Positions 11,489-22,534 of a DNA stretch of 64,000 nt are shown here, in pieces. The notes beneath the pieces are model-generated. The model was not told the origin of the DNA. It worked only from the letters and a program-made list of their open reading frames with translations, and ran no database searches. The stretch comes from Cryptomeria japonica (Eukaryota > Streptophyta > Pinopsida > Cupressales > Cupressaceae), in NCBI RefSeq assembly GCF_030272615.1, contig NC_081408.1, positions 768,289,830 to 768,353,829 on the forward strand, written 5' to 3'. The position numbers were made by a program, and so were the translations under genes. The stretch's first letter is position 1. Every line of letters begins with the position of its first letter.

Positions 11489-11995
11489 TACTGGCGACCT
11501 TGAAAGCTTTCCAAGTCCCTTGGAAACATAGGGACCATCAACCTGCAAGAAAAAAAGTTAGTGTCTTGGATCAAAATCATCACCTTCATCTTTGTCTTTT
11601 CCTCTTCATCTGATCACCCTTCTCATGCCTTTGCTACAATCAAAATCTCAAAAAGGACACAAACTGTCCAACCTCTCAACTACTCCCATCCATGGAGTAT
11701 CGAATGGCTGCAACTCAAGGTGTTCCTTGGGCATCCACCTCTCCTACTGCACACACACAAACTCATAATTCCTTTTCCTCACCTAGGAGTCTCTTTTTCC
11801 TCTCTCCATAGTCTTTTGGCAACCACAACCAATTTTTTCCCTAACCTGTTCCAACACCTTCTGTGTAGTTAGATGGATTAACACCTACAACCAAACACAC
11901 TAGCAACACAAAATCTCAAATCTTTTTGGGCTAGGTCCTAGTATGGATTGCCTCCTTCGGCGCTCTACCCACACACTCAGGCTTTGATACAAATT
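11489..11995 (-). other. 507-bp interior of the non-coding element with primer site
   Basis: The reverse-strand primer-like site TTTGTATCAAAGCCTGAG sits against the 5' LTR at about 11978-11995. Nothing recognisable is encoded; the short open frames lack known motifs. Confidence 0.6.
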
Positions 11996-13232
11996 TGATG
12001 CAGAGCATCATGAAAAACCAACCAACCATCAAGGATCATGCTGATCCAATCATCTGAACAACATTTTAGAGGCATTTCTTATGTAACAGCACACCTTATC
12101 ATTGAATCAATAACAAATATGATAGGTTCCTCAATCTTATCAAAGATACTTACAACCTTTACATTCCATAAACTTAAACATTCAATCAATAATCTTCAAT
12201 TAATCACAAAACTTTCACCATATCCTTAAAAACTCATACCAATCAATCATGATTCCATCCAATTCATGCTTCTAATCACCTTCCAAATCTGTCCCAATTG
12301 TGATAGTTTTGATACCTTGCATTATATTATTAATATCTTTCAAACTAGACAATATTTTGAAAATCGCACTGGTGGAGACATATATATCTAGTCTTTCTAA
12401 AACATATTCAAAAATTGTAAAGATCCAACAGTTCGTTAGATATTTATGCCCTCTGCACCGAGACCGTTTTGACTGTCATAGAAAAAACAAGAAATGTGCA
12501 TGCCCAATCCACCTAGGGTATCAAATATCTCCCAAAATACAAATCCATTTGATATGAAATAAAATCCATCTGAAAGCCCCTTTAATCTACTCTCGGAATA
12601 ACTAATATTTAGATTTTTCCCATGGTTAAAAGTTGGAATATGGTCAAACCCTTGCACACACCTCTGTAAATGAGGGTTTACAAACTGTTTTTACAAAAAC
12701 TAACATAACTCATTCATTCCTTCATAAAAAAACACCAAACCAAATCCAAAAGAAATTTAACTCATTGCCCTACCTTTTCATAATAATTATACACCATTTC
12801 CAGGCCTTACATGGCCATACAAGGCTTGGAAATAGAGAAGATAACTATTTTAGGACTGCAAAACAAAGGTTTTTGAATTCCCAATTTCAATCAAAATGTA
12901 CTCCTTCTTTCTCTTCGGTTTGGATAAACATTACATCATTTAAATAGTGATTCCCATCCTTTAGAACTCTCATAACTACCCTTTAATGAATTTGGAACTC
13001 CTCATTTATGCATTTTACATCCTTATTACCCTTATTTGGGTCTTTTAACACATTTTGTAACACTTCAACCTCATGAGGACCTTTTGGACAATTTACGAAA
13101 AATGGCTTACATAGCCTTACATTATGATTTAAAATGACTCAAATAGACCTTATAAAATCAAACATTATTGAAATTACTCATGCCATCACACTTGAACTCA
13201 TGGAACCTCCTAAAACTAGGTGCTCCTGCACC
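11996..13232 (-). repeat. 5' LTR (reverse strand) of the non-coding element
   Basis: Second 1237-bp copy, oriented TG...CA on the reverse strand, next to the initiator-Met-like primer site. Confidence 0.8.
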
Positions 13233-13242
13233 ATTCAGTATT

Positions 13243-14274
13243 CTAACATACATTATAATCACCTGAAATACAAAAATGACAAAAACTTGCAAGTTCCCTT
13301 GTCCATATAGTCCATGTGCTTGAATTTGAACTCTTAAATGAATGAAATTTAGCTAATCCATTAATTATCTCACAATCAAGTCTGGGCACAATGTTCTCAT
13401 CTTCAACTACGCAAAAGAAACACTGAATTGTAGAGTTCACACTTGATCCAGTAGATAATGTTATATTGTACCAATTCACAATTGCACATGCATCTTTGAA
13501 TTTTACATTATCTTCAAATTTCAATTGCTCTCTAGCAAGAATTATTTAACACATGCTCCAGCTTCATCATGTTCTCCTTTTCCATGTTCATCTTAAAAAA
13601 AACTCCATATACATTGGATATTGTATTCCTTGTGATCCCTACTTAACCAATAAAACATTCAAGCATTCTTGAATTGTCCTGTACAATTATTTGACCATAT
13701 AAGATGTTTTGTCATTTGGATTCCTCTCTCTTAATTTTTTATAAAATATGTTGAAACAATATTGAACAAACTCTGATGAGTGCATCCAATTATCACTCAC
13801 ATAGAAATGATACTTCCTTAAAAAATTTCTATCATCCTTTGTGCTATCATCTGCATGTCTATAAACAATATGAGCAAAAATAGCAACTTTAGTGGAATTG
13901 TAATACTGAGATTGAATTTCCTCTTGTAGCTTAAGAGTATAGTTTTCCGCAAAGTCCACCACTGATATTGTACTTCCAACTGGCAATGAATTTCTACATG
14001 TGCAAAATTGAGCATCAAACCATCTGGCATGTTGAGAGTGTGTCACATATTTTGGTACAGTCTTACTTTTAAATTCTGACATGAATGCATGTACACTAAC
14101 CTTTTCTTTGATTAAATCAGCATTTTTTCCTATTTTCCCATCCTTTAAGGGATACTCAACATTCTTAAATATTCTAACATCCACTAGTTGTTGTCCAAAA
14201 TCATTTTCACTACTCTCATGCATACATTCTACTAGTAATGAAAAATTGCCACAACTAGAAAATTTTCCAGACAT
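13243..14274 (-). pseudogene. transposase-like protein pseudogene (HGKGEHD family)
   Basis: The reverse-strand frame 14274-13687 starts MSGKFSSCGN and includes SVVDFAENYTLKLQEEIQSQ, IVYRHADDS, KYHFYVSDN and FVQYCFNIFYKKL. After stops and a shift, sequence between the two open pieces reads HGKGEHDEAGACVK, then KFKDACAIVNWYN and TWTIWTRELASFCHFC in 13524-13243. From memory this order (an ENY block, an HF/YVSD block, HGKGEHD) matches uncharacterised eukaryotic proteins regarded as transposase-derived. The HGKG-x-D segment may be the late acidic catalytic region, but that is inference. At least three stops or shifts break it. It may be related to the gene fragment at 32664-33709; that link is only suggestive. 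Confidence 0.6.
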
Positions 14275-15046
14275 ACTTGAATGTAAATAAAATAATTGCC
14301 CATCAATTCTTTATTAGGAGGCAAGTAGCAAGATTGATTTAATAATGATAGAGAGAGAAAATTTAAAATGGTGTTGAATAATGATGTAGATAGAGTAGTT
14401 TCCTGAATTTAAGTGTTAATATGAGCATGTGTTGTCTTTTTTTTTATTAGATTCTCTAAATGATATTTTAACACTAACTCAAGGCTTTTTAAGAACCGAG
14501 AGCACTTAAAAATATAAGCCTGTGTAAATTAGTTAATTCTAAAAGGGCCTTGTTGAAAACACAAGAATGTGTGCAAAGTGATGTAAAATGAAATGAGAAA
14601 AGTGCAAAGAATGCACTTTTCTATAAATTTTGCTCTAATTTTAGTTTATGCAAAACTAGACAAGCATGTATGTCAACGTAAAAAAAATGAAAAATAACTA
14701 TAAGACAAATAATGTGAAGCTTCTAGAATTTAAATAATTGGAACCATAAAAATGTGCATGAATGAAAATAGAATTTAGTAATAGTATTTGTCACTCCCTC
14801 AAATTATGTAATATGAAAGGAATTTGACATACAAATTGAAGAGTCAAAAATGAAAAATAATTATGAGAACATGGTATGAGATTAAATATAAAATTAAGTG
14901 AATAATACATATCTATATACATAGTGTCGAAAATTGCTACCCCTCACAATTTCACACATTGTTTAGCACTCATTTTGGCACTTGTGATTAATCATAAGAA
15001 AAGGGTTATGTCTTGGGATTCAATAAGAAAATTTGGTCACGACTCT
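14275..15046. other. unassigned AT-rich stretch with an LTR-like end
   Basis: No gene seen. From about 14926 the sequence TGTCGAAAATTGCTACCC, followed by CAATTTCACAC and TTTAGCACTCATTTTGGCAC, resembles the first 80 bases of the E1-type LTR. It may be the edge of a distant LTR cut by the DNA transposon at 15047. No partner was found to confirm it. Confidence 0.3.
15043..15046. repeat. possible 4-bp target duplication CTCT, left
   Basis: CTCT directly outside the left terminal inverted repeat; CTCT also lies directly outside the right one (30009-30012). A 4-bp match can be chance. Confidence 0.35.
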
Positions 15047-15071
15047 GGGTAAGTGCACAAAGATGGTGGTC
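15047..15071 (+). repeat. left terminal inverted repeat of copy A
   Basis: GGGTAAGTGCACAAAG followed by ATGGTGGTC. It is the reverse complement of 29984-30008 apart from one base. A further GTGGACAC occurs about 30 bases inward on both sides. Confidence 0.55.
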
Positions 15072-15904
15072 AAAAAGGGGTGTATAAGTGGACACTTTTT
15101 TTCTGAAATCAGGTGAACTTGAACTTGGAGGCAAAATTTGAAAGTCATCCACTCAAGATATGAAGATAATCAAAGAACAAATATTGTATTAATCTGAATC
15201 TAGTTTCCAAACTACTAAACTTTTTCAAAATTGGATAAGACTAAGGGGGTCAAATCCTTCGCGCATGAAAAATCAACCCTGATTTTTTCTTAAAAACATA
15301 ACATAGTGTCTGACGTGCGCATCAAAAAAGTCATAGTTAGATTTAGTATTTTTACAAATCCTTTGGCAGAAAGATAGTTAAGAGTGAGCACTATAAGATG
15401 TGTATTTTTTTGTAATTTTTTGTTGAGTATTTTGTTATTTATGATTTTTCCAATCGAGCACACCCTGAAAATTAGGTACTTGTTCATGTGCGAAGCATAA
15501 GTTGCACTAAACAAATAAAAAATACAATTGTTTTTTTTTAAATTGTAAAGAGTCAAGTGCACTACAATAATATATAAATTTTTTCAAATTTGGATAAGTA
15601 TAATCAAAAGGTATTCAGAAAATGATGCACCTATGTCTGTGAGAACTATGGAGACACTGGTAAAAGAAATTCAATAATAATATGTTATTGTTGTTCAAAT
15701 TGAAAAAAAAAAAATGGTTAGAAAGCTTAGAAGATGGGTGAAAATATGGTGGCAAATTTAGAAATAACCACTTGATGAAGTGTAAACCTGATGATGGCAA
15801 AGTTGATAAACCAAGTTGATAAAATAAAACACATCAAAAATGAGAGAAATTGAGGGAAATCAAGCTTCCAAACCATAGCTTTGTCATCCAGGCCTATTTC
15901 CAAG
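15072..15904. other. AT-rich left arm of copy A
   Basis: No supported gene. Low-complexity AT-rich sequence with homopolymer runs. Confidence 0.4.
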
Positions 15905-15995
15905 CCTAAACAGTCAACAACGTGTACGGGGTACTTATGGTGTAAGCAGCATGTACGTGCTATTTTTATTATAAACAGCACCTACGCGCTATTGT
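15905..15995. repeat. subterminal repeat cluster, left outer
   Basis: Units CGTGTACGGGGTAC, ATGTACGTGCTA and CCTACGCGCTAT within 90 bp, the same family of motifs as at the right end of copies A and B. Confidence 0.55.
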
Positions 15996-16005
15996 ATAAT
16001 ATGAT

Positions 16006-16165
16006 ATTCTATATATAATATGTGTATATACATATAATATGTATATATACATATGATATATGCAATATATAATATGTGTATAATATGATATTGTATATAT
16101 AATATGTTTATATACATATAATATATAATATATGTATATATATATAATATATTAAACATATATAT
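16006..16165. repeat. TATA-rich microsatellite
   Basis: Degenerate (TA)n/(ATATAC)n with repeated TAATATG units, about 160 bp. The reverse-strand ORF across it (15989-16444) is a low-complexity artefact. Confidence 0.8.
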
Positions 16166-16176
16166 ACACATGTAAG

Positions 16177-16395
16177 TGTACTGTCTCCCCCTCTCAAATG
16201 CATACAAGGTGCCTCTCTCTCTCCCTCCCTCTCTCCCCTTCTCCCTTCCTCCATACCCCATCCCTCCCTCTATCCCCTTATCCCTTCCTCCATACCCTAT
16301 CCCTCTCTCTCTTGCTCTCTCCCCTTCTCCCTTCCTCCATACCCCATCCCTCTTTCTCTTCTTCTCTCCCTCCCTCCCTCCGTACGCCACTACAA
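16177..16395. repeat. polypyrimidine (CT/CCCT) microsatellite
   Basis: CTCTCTCCCTCC-type tract containing repeats of TTCCTCCATACCCCATCCCT. The same CTTCCTCCATACCCC unit recurs in the large tract at 17845-18831. Confidence 0.85.
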
Positions 16396-16489
16396 CTGTG
16401 TCTGCACTTCTATAGAAGTAAGTGAATTTATTTCTTTTCTGCAACTTCCTCTTTGATTTTTATCATGTATGCTCTCCTAAGAAAATTGA

Positions 16490-17622
16490 TTGATGGATTT
16501 GTGTGTGTATATTGAATAGGAGGAATAGGGTTTGGAATTGAACTACGGGTGTATTACCATGACAAACAAGGAAACTTGCAACAATATTCTTCTCGAATGT
16601 GTTTTTAATGAGCAGAGCAGATGTGGAAAATAGTGTCAACAAAGCAACATGATGAGTCAGAGTACCTGCAATATGTTTTTCAAAAGGAAACAATAGGTAG
16701 GAAGAGAAAGAGGGAGAGTAACACAGATGATGTCCTGTAGAATGATAGTGGTGGGTATGCGTGAGTTCCCATGTTGTTACATAATGCCTGTCACCTAAAG
16801 AAATTAAAGTTTGTTGTATGCATGGCAGTGGTAGTATATGATGATCATCACTTGTCAAATAGCTTGGAACGGTACATACCCATGAAAGAAATCAAGTGCG
16901 TAAATTCCTATAGTCACAATCGAGATTAGTCTTATAACCTTGCAAATTTAGTAGCATCATATATTTTAGAACTTAGGCAGTACTCTTAGGGTTAGGTCAA
17001 GCTCTTACACTTTCTTTTTAGTGAAGCCTTGTTGTTTGTTCACTTGGAGTCTCGATGACTGATGGATTTATGTGTGTATATTGAATAGGAGGAATAGTGT
17101 TTGAAATTGAACCACAGGTGTATTGCCGTGACAAACAAGGAAACCTACAACAATATTCTTCTTGAATGTGTTTTTAATGAGCGGAGCAGATGTGGAAAAT
17201 AGTGTCAACAAAGCAACATGATGAGTCAGAGTACCTGCAATATGTTTTTTAGAAGGAAACAACAGGTAGGAAGAGAAAGAGGGAGAGTAACACAGATGAT
17301 GTCCTGTAGAATGATAGTGGTGGGTATGCGAGAGTTCCCATGTTGTTACATAATGCCTGCCACCTAAAGAAATTAAAGTTTGTTGTATGCATGGCAGTGG
17401 TAGTATATGATGATCATCACTTGTCAAACAACTTGGAATGGTACATACCCATGAAAGAAATCAAGTGTGCAATTCCTATAGTCACAATCGAGATCAGTCT
17501 TATAACCTTGCAAATTTAATAGCATCATATGTTTTATAACTTAGGCAGTACTCTTAAGGTTAGGTCAAGCTCTTACACTTGCTTTTTAGTGAGGCCTCAT
17601 TGTTTGTTCGCTTGGAGTCTCA
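16490..17622. repeat. tandem duplication of about 572 bp
   Basis: 16490-17060 and 17061-17622 are two head-to-tail copies (both open GATGGATTT.TGTGTGTATATTG and close near CTTGGAGTCTC). Scattered substitutions separate them. Each holds the same short reverse-strand ORF (16463-16858, 17068-17427) with no recognised motif, so coding is unlikely. Confidence 0.85.
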
Positions 17623-17664
17623 TTGTATGATGTTCTATTCATAACTTTAAATTTAATATATCAT

Positions 17665-17840
17665 TTTATTAGCCCATCATATGACCCCTTAGGTGTCATT
17701 AGAGGTCATATTGTTTCCTAAGAGGTCATATGGTGTCCTATGACCCCTTAAGACCCCTCGGGACACCAATGACCCATAACAATACCATATGGTGTTCTAT
17801 GACCTCTTAAGACACCATTTGGTGTCGTTATAGGTCCTAT
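17665..17840. repeat. degenerate short repeats of a TATGACCCCTTA type
   Basis: Phrases such as TATGACCCCTTA, GGTGTC(A/C)TTA and AGGTCATATTG repeat in both orientations about a dozen times. A related block (ATCCTATGACCTCTTAAG) occurs at 39300-39410. Confidence 0.6.
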
Positions 17841-17844
17841 GGTA

Positions 17845-17881
17845 CTCTTTCTCTCTCTCTCTCTCCCTCTCTACCTTCCCT

Positions 17882-17917
<36 letters not shown>

Positions 17918-18026
17918 TCCCTCCTTCCCTCTCTCCCTCCGTCTACCTCTCTCCCTATCTCTACCTTCCCTCCCCCCCTCTCTCTCTCTCCCTCTCTCTC
18001 CCTCTCCCTCCTTCCCTCTCTCTCTC

Positions 18027-18057
<31 letters not shown>

Positions 18058-18831
18058 CCCTTCCCCCTCTTCTCTCCCTCTCTCCCTTCCTCTACCTCTC
18101 TCCCTCTCTCTACCTTCCCTCCCCTCTCTCTCTCTCTTCCTCTCCCTCTCTCTCCCTCTCCCTCTCTCCTTCTCCCTCCCCTCTCTCTCTCTCCCTCTCC
18201 CTCTCTCTCCCTCTCCCTCCCCCCTCTCTCTCTCTCTCTCCCCTCTCCTCTCCCTCCCTCCCCCTACTCTCCCTCTCCCTTCCTCCATACCCCTTCTTCT
18301 CTCCCACCCTCCCCCCTCTTCTCTCCCTCTCTCCCTCCCTCTACCTCTCTCCCTCTCTCTACCTTCCCTCCCCTCTCTCTCTCTCCCTCTCTCTCCCTCC
18401 CTCTCTCTCCCTCTCCCTCTACCTCTCTCCCTCTCTCCCTCTCTCCCTCCTTCCCTCTCTCTCTCCCTCTCCCTCTCTCTCCCTCTCCCTCCTTCCCTCC
18501 CCCCTCTTCTCTCTCTCCCTCTACCTCTCTCCTTCTCTCTACCTTCCCTCCCCTCTCTCCCTCTCTCCCTCTCTCTCCCTCTCCCTCCTTCCCTCTCTCT
18601 CTCTCCCTCTCCCTCTCTCTCCCTCTCCCTCCCTCCTCTCTCTCTCTCTCTCCCCTCTCCTCTCCCTCCCTCCCCCCTACTCTCCCTCTCCCTTCCTCCC
18701 TCCCCCTTCTTCTCTCCCACCCTCCCCCCTCTTCTCTCCCTCTCTCCCTCCCTCCTTCCCTTCCACCCCCCTCCTCTCTCCCTCCCCCTACTCTCCCCCC
18801 ACTCTCTCTCTCTCTCCCTCCCTCCCTTTTC
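17845..18831. repeat. about 1-kb polypyrimidine tract with higher-order repeats
   Basis: Almost pure C/T on this strand. Long CTCTCTCCCTCC arrays are interrupted by rare A or G. A mixed block (CTACTCTCCCTCTCCCTTCC, then CTTCTTCTCTCCCACCCTCC) occurs near 18263 and again near 18683, giving a higher-order period of about 415 bp. The long SPSL-rich and GRERE-rich ORFs on the two strands come from the repeat. Confidence 0.9.
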
Positions 18832-18849
18832 ATTCACATCTTTTCTACT

Positions 18850-19130
18850 ACCAATAGCACGTATGGGGTACTGAAACTATTAGTTCACTGCCCTGCCATA
18901 ACTTTTTTAAGGCAAAGGAGCACGTACGCGGTACTTATTACTTGTAAGTGCGTATTGGGTACTGATCCCATTATTCGTTACCCTGCAATAACACTTTTTA
19001 GGCCTAGGAGCGTGTACACGCTACTTATTAGTCCAGAATGGGAAAAAGGAATATCGTTGGGCTTGTCAACATTTTATGGACTAACAACGCATACGCGGTT
19101 ATTAATGTAGCCCGTACGCGGTTTATAGAC
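18850..19130. repeat. subterminal repeat cluster, left inner
   Basis: Six or more units of the type AGCACGTACGCGGTACTTA, AGCGTGTACACGCTACTTA, ACGCATACGCGGTTA and CCCGTACGCGGTTTA spaced 20-60 bp apart. Related to the right-end cluster at 29725-29950. Confidence 0.6.
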
Positions 19131-19212
19131 ATAGTTTTAGTTGCCCAAGAGCCTCAACGAACTCAAAAGAAGTTTTTGAGGTCATTGAAGGCCCCACTGG
19201 GACTGTGTCTGC

Positions 19213-20050
19213 GCTTTGGGATGCATGATAGGGGCATGCCTAGCGTAAACCTACCCACCTGGATGCGCTCACGATGTCAGTTTGTGCACATGATTAACCG
19301 AATCAATTCTAGCCAATTTGGCAACTTTGCATTGCATGCAACTAATGGTTTTTGCAGTAGGCAAAAAAATGCTACCAATTGAAAATGGCTCTGACTCGTC
19401 AAAAACTGAGACATGCCATTGTAGAGAAGCCTCATGTGACCCCACGGCTTCAAACAAATCGAACATATGTGTCCTGGATTTGAAGAAATTGTCCGTCAAT
19501 TTTTGACAATTTTTTGGACTCAGGGCACTTGAGAGATCGCATAGGTACGGTATGACTCTCAACGTTCCGCTGCTTTGGGATGCATGATAGGGGCATGCCT
19601 AGCATAAACCTGCCCATCCGGAAGCGCTCGTGATGTTGGTGTATGCACATGATGAACTGAATCAATTCTAGCCAATCTGGCAACTTTGCATTGCATGCAA
19701 CTAACGGTTTTTGTAGCAGGCGAAAAAATGCTACCAATTGAAAATGGCTCTGACTCGTAAAAAAATGAGATAGGCCATTGTAGAGGAGCCTCACGCGATC
19801 CCACGGGTTCAAACGGATCAAACATATGTGTCCTGGATTTGAAGAAAAAGTCCGTCAAATTTTGACAATTTTTTGGACTTAGGGCACTTGAGAGATCGCA
19901 CTGGTACAGTATCACTCTCGACGTTCTGGCGCTTTGAGATGCATGACAGGGGCATGCCTAGCGTAAACCTGCCCACCCGAACGTGCTCGCGACATTGGTT
20001 TGTTGACATGACGAACAAAATTTGACCATTGTGAGTGTGACGGTGCTCTC
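19213..20050. repeat. 359-bp tandem repeat in copy A (two units plus partial)
   Basis: GCTTTGGGATGCATGATAGG-type unit starts fall at 19213, 19572 and 19931, two exact 359-bp steps, with the last unit partial. Units share AATCAATTCTAGCCAAT and GACAATTTTTTGGACT. Short ORFs on both strands repeat with the unit and show no domain, so they are not called as genes. Confidence 0.85.
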
Positions 20051-20581
20051 GCACCAAACACATATTGTTGTTTATATTCATATTGTTGATTACATATGCA
20101 AATATTCATTTAAATTTCTAAAAGGGAAGCCACCAAATACAAAAAATACACAATAATGAACTAAATACAAGGAGTTTTGTAGGGTTAATTCAACATTTTA
20201 GAAATTTTATCAAATCATATTCCACGATTGCAATGTTTTATATCATATATTTTTGTTGTTTATATTCATATTGTTGATTACATATGCAAATATTCATTTA
20301 AATTTATAAAGAACAACCACAAAATACAATGAATACAAAATAATGAACTCAATACATATTTATTGGATCGAATATCAATATTTATATATATATATAAAAA
20401 GGCATGTCTGCCAAGTCAATACAAGTATTACAAAAATGTGGCATATGCCATGTCCAAATCGATATACCATATTATTTGTCTCAATTTAAATCGATGTATA
20501 AATGAAAATTCATTTATGTAATTACAAATTTAAAGTGATTGATAAATAGAATTCTATGAATTCAAATCAACACACCTGTGT
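20051..20581. other. AT-rich segment with internal repeat; deletion relative to copy B
   Basis: TTGTTGTTTATATTCATATT and its ~60-nt context occur at 20064 and 20245. Near 20462 copy A jumps from sequence matching copy B at about 47240 to sequence matching about 48650, so about 1.4 kb with the last exons of copy B is missing here. Confidence 0.65.
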
Positions 20582-21250
20582 CTATGGCTCATGGGCAAAC
20601 ACTATGTCCATCAACTCATCTATCAACGCGAAATCCTCAACTGTGTAGGCCTGACATCTACTCTTGCAAATCGTGCACAAATGAGATGATGATCCATCTA
20701 CACTGGCTGCATCATCTATCCCTGAGCATATTCCCGAGCAACTGACACACATATGATGGATGGGCTCTTTGTCGCTACCTAATGGCTCATCATCCAATAT
20801 AATAGGGTGTGCTAATGACGTCCCATGCTGGATGATGGCACCAGTCAATGTTGTGACTTCTTGAAGAGTCTGTAGCTCCATCGACTCTTTTAGCTCTACT
20901 GGGACAACCTGATGCACCTTGGGTTTGGGTGCTAGGGGGCAGTGACTCTCCATGGGTAATCGCCTATGGGGTCCAGGTCTATCTTGGGTAGAGCCACCAC
21001 CTCTACCATGGAACTCTCTCATGTCAAAATAGTTTGGCCGCACATTGAGCACAAACTCACAATATACTTTTCTCAAAAAATATAATGGCACCTGATAATT
21101 ATTACAAGGTGGATCATCAAAGACCATCCACCACCTTTGCCAAAAAAGATTCTTCATCTACACATTGGTACACCAATGAATGGGAAATCGCTTTGCATTA
21201 AGAGGTAATGACTGACTAGTTTTGGGATCAACAAAAAGGGCACATATTTG
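20582..21250 (-). pseudogene. transposon gene, 3' coding part, copy A
   Basis: Continues the reverse-strand reading from 29609-29107 across E2. From 21250 it reads QICALFVDPK and FPIHWCTN, then a TAG shared with copy B, then MKNLFWQRWWMVFDDPPCNN and YFLRKVYCEFVLNV, a Pro-rich linker, and a Cys-rich end (HMCVSCSGICSG, HLCTICKSRC) that might bind a metal. It stops at TAG at 20582-20584, also shared with copy B, four codons before a plausible splice donor CAG/GTGTG. No known family was recognised. Copies A and B are clearly paralogous over the whole stretch, and copy A keeps the Cys-rich end that copy B has broken by a stop. Confidence 0.6.
21246..21250. repeat. target-site duplication ATTTG, left copy (E2)
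   Basis: ATTTG directly before the E2 left LTR and again at 29107-29111 directly after the right LTR. The unoccupied site is preserved in copy B at 49427-49431. Confidence 0.95.
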
Positions 21251-21420
21251 TGTAGCGTCCTAAAATTGTGACACTTGCAATTTCGACTACATTTCGGTCT
21301 TCACGATGGCGACGCAACACAGAACCTGAATGGAGACCCTGAAACTTGTCCACGACACCAAAAACTGCATTTTTCAAGTACCCTGGCCTGACCCTCTTTG
21401 CACCTTGCTGTCCTGGGAGG

Positions 21421-21515
21421 TGGGACCAGAGCGCCCAGCGCCCTAGTCCTTCAGGACTAGGGCGCCCAGCGCCTTGGTCCCCTAGGACCATGGCGCCCAG
21501 CGCCCTGGTCCCTGG
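21421..21515. repeat. GC-rich palindromic repeat cluster in E2 LTR
   Basis: Three tandem units of GGCGCCCAGCGCC flanked by AGGAC/GGTCC half-sites, in an otherwise AT-rich element. The counterpart in the right LTR is 28021-28118, and related clusters are in E1 (1519-1590, 8560-8625) and E4 (55080-55225). Confidence 0.75.
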
Positions 21516-21634
21516 CCCTATTTTGGGCCCGGTCTCCTATGGGACTTCGGGTCTTTTTGTTTGCAATTTGGAAAATAACATTTCCTGGTCGGCCTAAGGT
21601 CGGGAAAATCAGTCTATCAGCCCTAATTGACAAG

Positions 21635-21642
21635 TATATAAA
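21635..21642 (+). promoter_or_regulatory. TATA box of E2 left LTR
   Basis: TATATAAA about 385 bp into the LTR; also present at 28237-28244 in the right LTR. Confidence 0.6.
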
Positions 21643-22515
21643 CTACATTTCCTCTCCCATTTTGGGTAAGAAGGATATATGTGTACAAGACGTGGAAACG
21701 ATACTCAAGCATTCAAGCATTCAAGCACTCAAGCATTCCTTCAAGCAATTGATCATTCTAAGTCTCCATTCAAGGCTAAGTGTTGCATTCAAGTCAAGGA
21801 TTCAACCATTGAAGAGGAGATCACTTACTACATACTACCTACAACATACAACAACATCTATACCTTCACACATAAGGATACAAACATCCTTACAACAAGG
21901 TATTAGTACTTGTTTTACATTTACATTTACAGCATTTCTCATTTCTTGGTTAATTCCAAAACCGGGGTTTGACATAAAGGCAAACCCCTAATCCCTAACC
22001 CCCCAATCGTCTTCGCTTTTCTATGTGTAGGTTGCAGGTACGTGGCTGAAATTGAAGATTTGGAATCCTTGTGCAGAGACGAACAGATCCCCCTTCGTTT
22101 CGCGGATTTTTCGGAGGACCGTGTGCACGCCGGGCGCCATCGTCCCGTCAACTTTTGCTCAAATTTGCAGGATAGCGCCGTATCGACATTTTACTGCTAA
22201 TTCCAGGTCCGCGGCTTCATCCTATACCCCTATCTCAGTTTATAAGCGAATCTTTCTCACTTTCTATGCATTCCTAGCTTAATTCTTCTATCAACATTCT
22301 TTACAAAAGAGGGTAGCCTTGCTGTCTTAACCCTTGAAACTCATTTAGAATCCAATCTTGCATTGTGTGGGATTGGATCTTGTGGGTTTCAGCCCCTCTT
22401 TTGAATGTAAAGTCTCTCCTAAGTGAAAACCGCCAACCCTAATGACCTCCCTTCTCTCTCCTCGGAGCTGGAAGAGGGGAGAGCAACTAGGGTTCGATTT
22501 TTCCGCTTTACATTT

Positions 22516-22534
22516 TGGTGAACCCAACGTGAAC
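22516..22534 (+). promoter_or_regulatory. primer-binding-like site of E2
   Basis: TGGTGAACCCAACGTGAAC, three bases after the LTR, differs from the E1 site by one base. The shared site suggests E1 and E2 use the same tRNA primer; its identity is unresolved. Confidence 0.6.

Larger units (their letters stand above)
10252..13232 (-). mobile_element. non-coding LTR element with large LTRs and small interior
   Basis: Two direct repeats of exactly 1237 bp (10252-11488 and 11996-13232) bracket only 507 bp. On the reverse strand each repeat begins TGGTGCAGGA and ends GCTCTGCATCA, proper TG...CA LTR ends, and next to the 11996 repeat lies TTTGTATCAAAGCCTGAG, close to the initiator-Met primer site. 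This places the 5' LTR at 11996-13232 and transcription on the reverse strand. No coding capacity was seen. It resembles a TRIM/LARD-type passenger, but with long LTRs and a short interior. No matching target duplication was found (TATGC left, TTCAG right), which could mean decay, rearrangement or inter-element recombination. The LTRs differ at many scattered positions. Confidence 0.75.
21251..22512 (+). repeat. E2 left (5') LTR
   Basis: From TGTAGCGTCC to CCGCTTTACA. Contains the TATA box at 21635, a GC-rich palindrome cluster at 21421-21515, a short AAGCATTCAAGCA tandem run near 21708-21745 (longer than in the right LTR) and a weak palindromic cassette at 22101-22166. Confidence 0.93.

Noticed and set aside
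14926-15046. A second full LTR of the E1 family
   Set aside because: Only the first ~80 bases resemble the LTR; no end or partner could be found, so it is kept only as a note.
16176-16425. Pro/Ser/Leu ORFs and the reverse GGRE-rich ORF around 15989-16444
   Set aside because: Same cause: CT and TATA microsatellites.
17797-19110. Long ORFs on both strands (346 and 423 codons, GRERE- and SPSL-rich)
   Set aside because: Pure by-products of the CT/GA tract; stop codons are rare in such sequence and there is no domain.
19269-20109. Several reverse ORFs in the 359-bp array (also 45896-46825)
   Set aside because: They repeat with the unit, change frame between units and show no motif.
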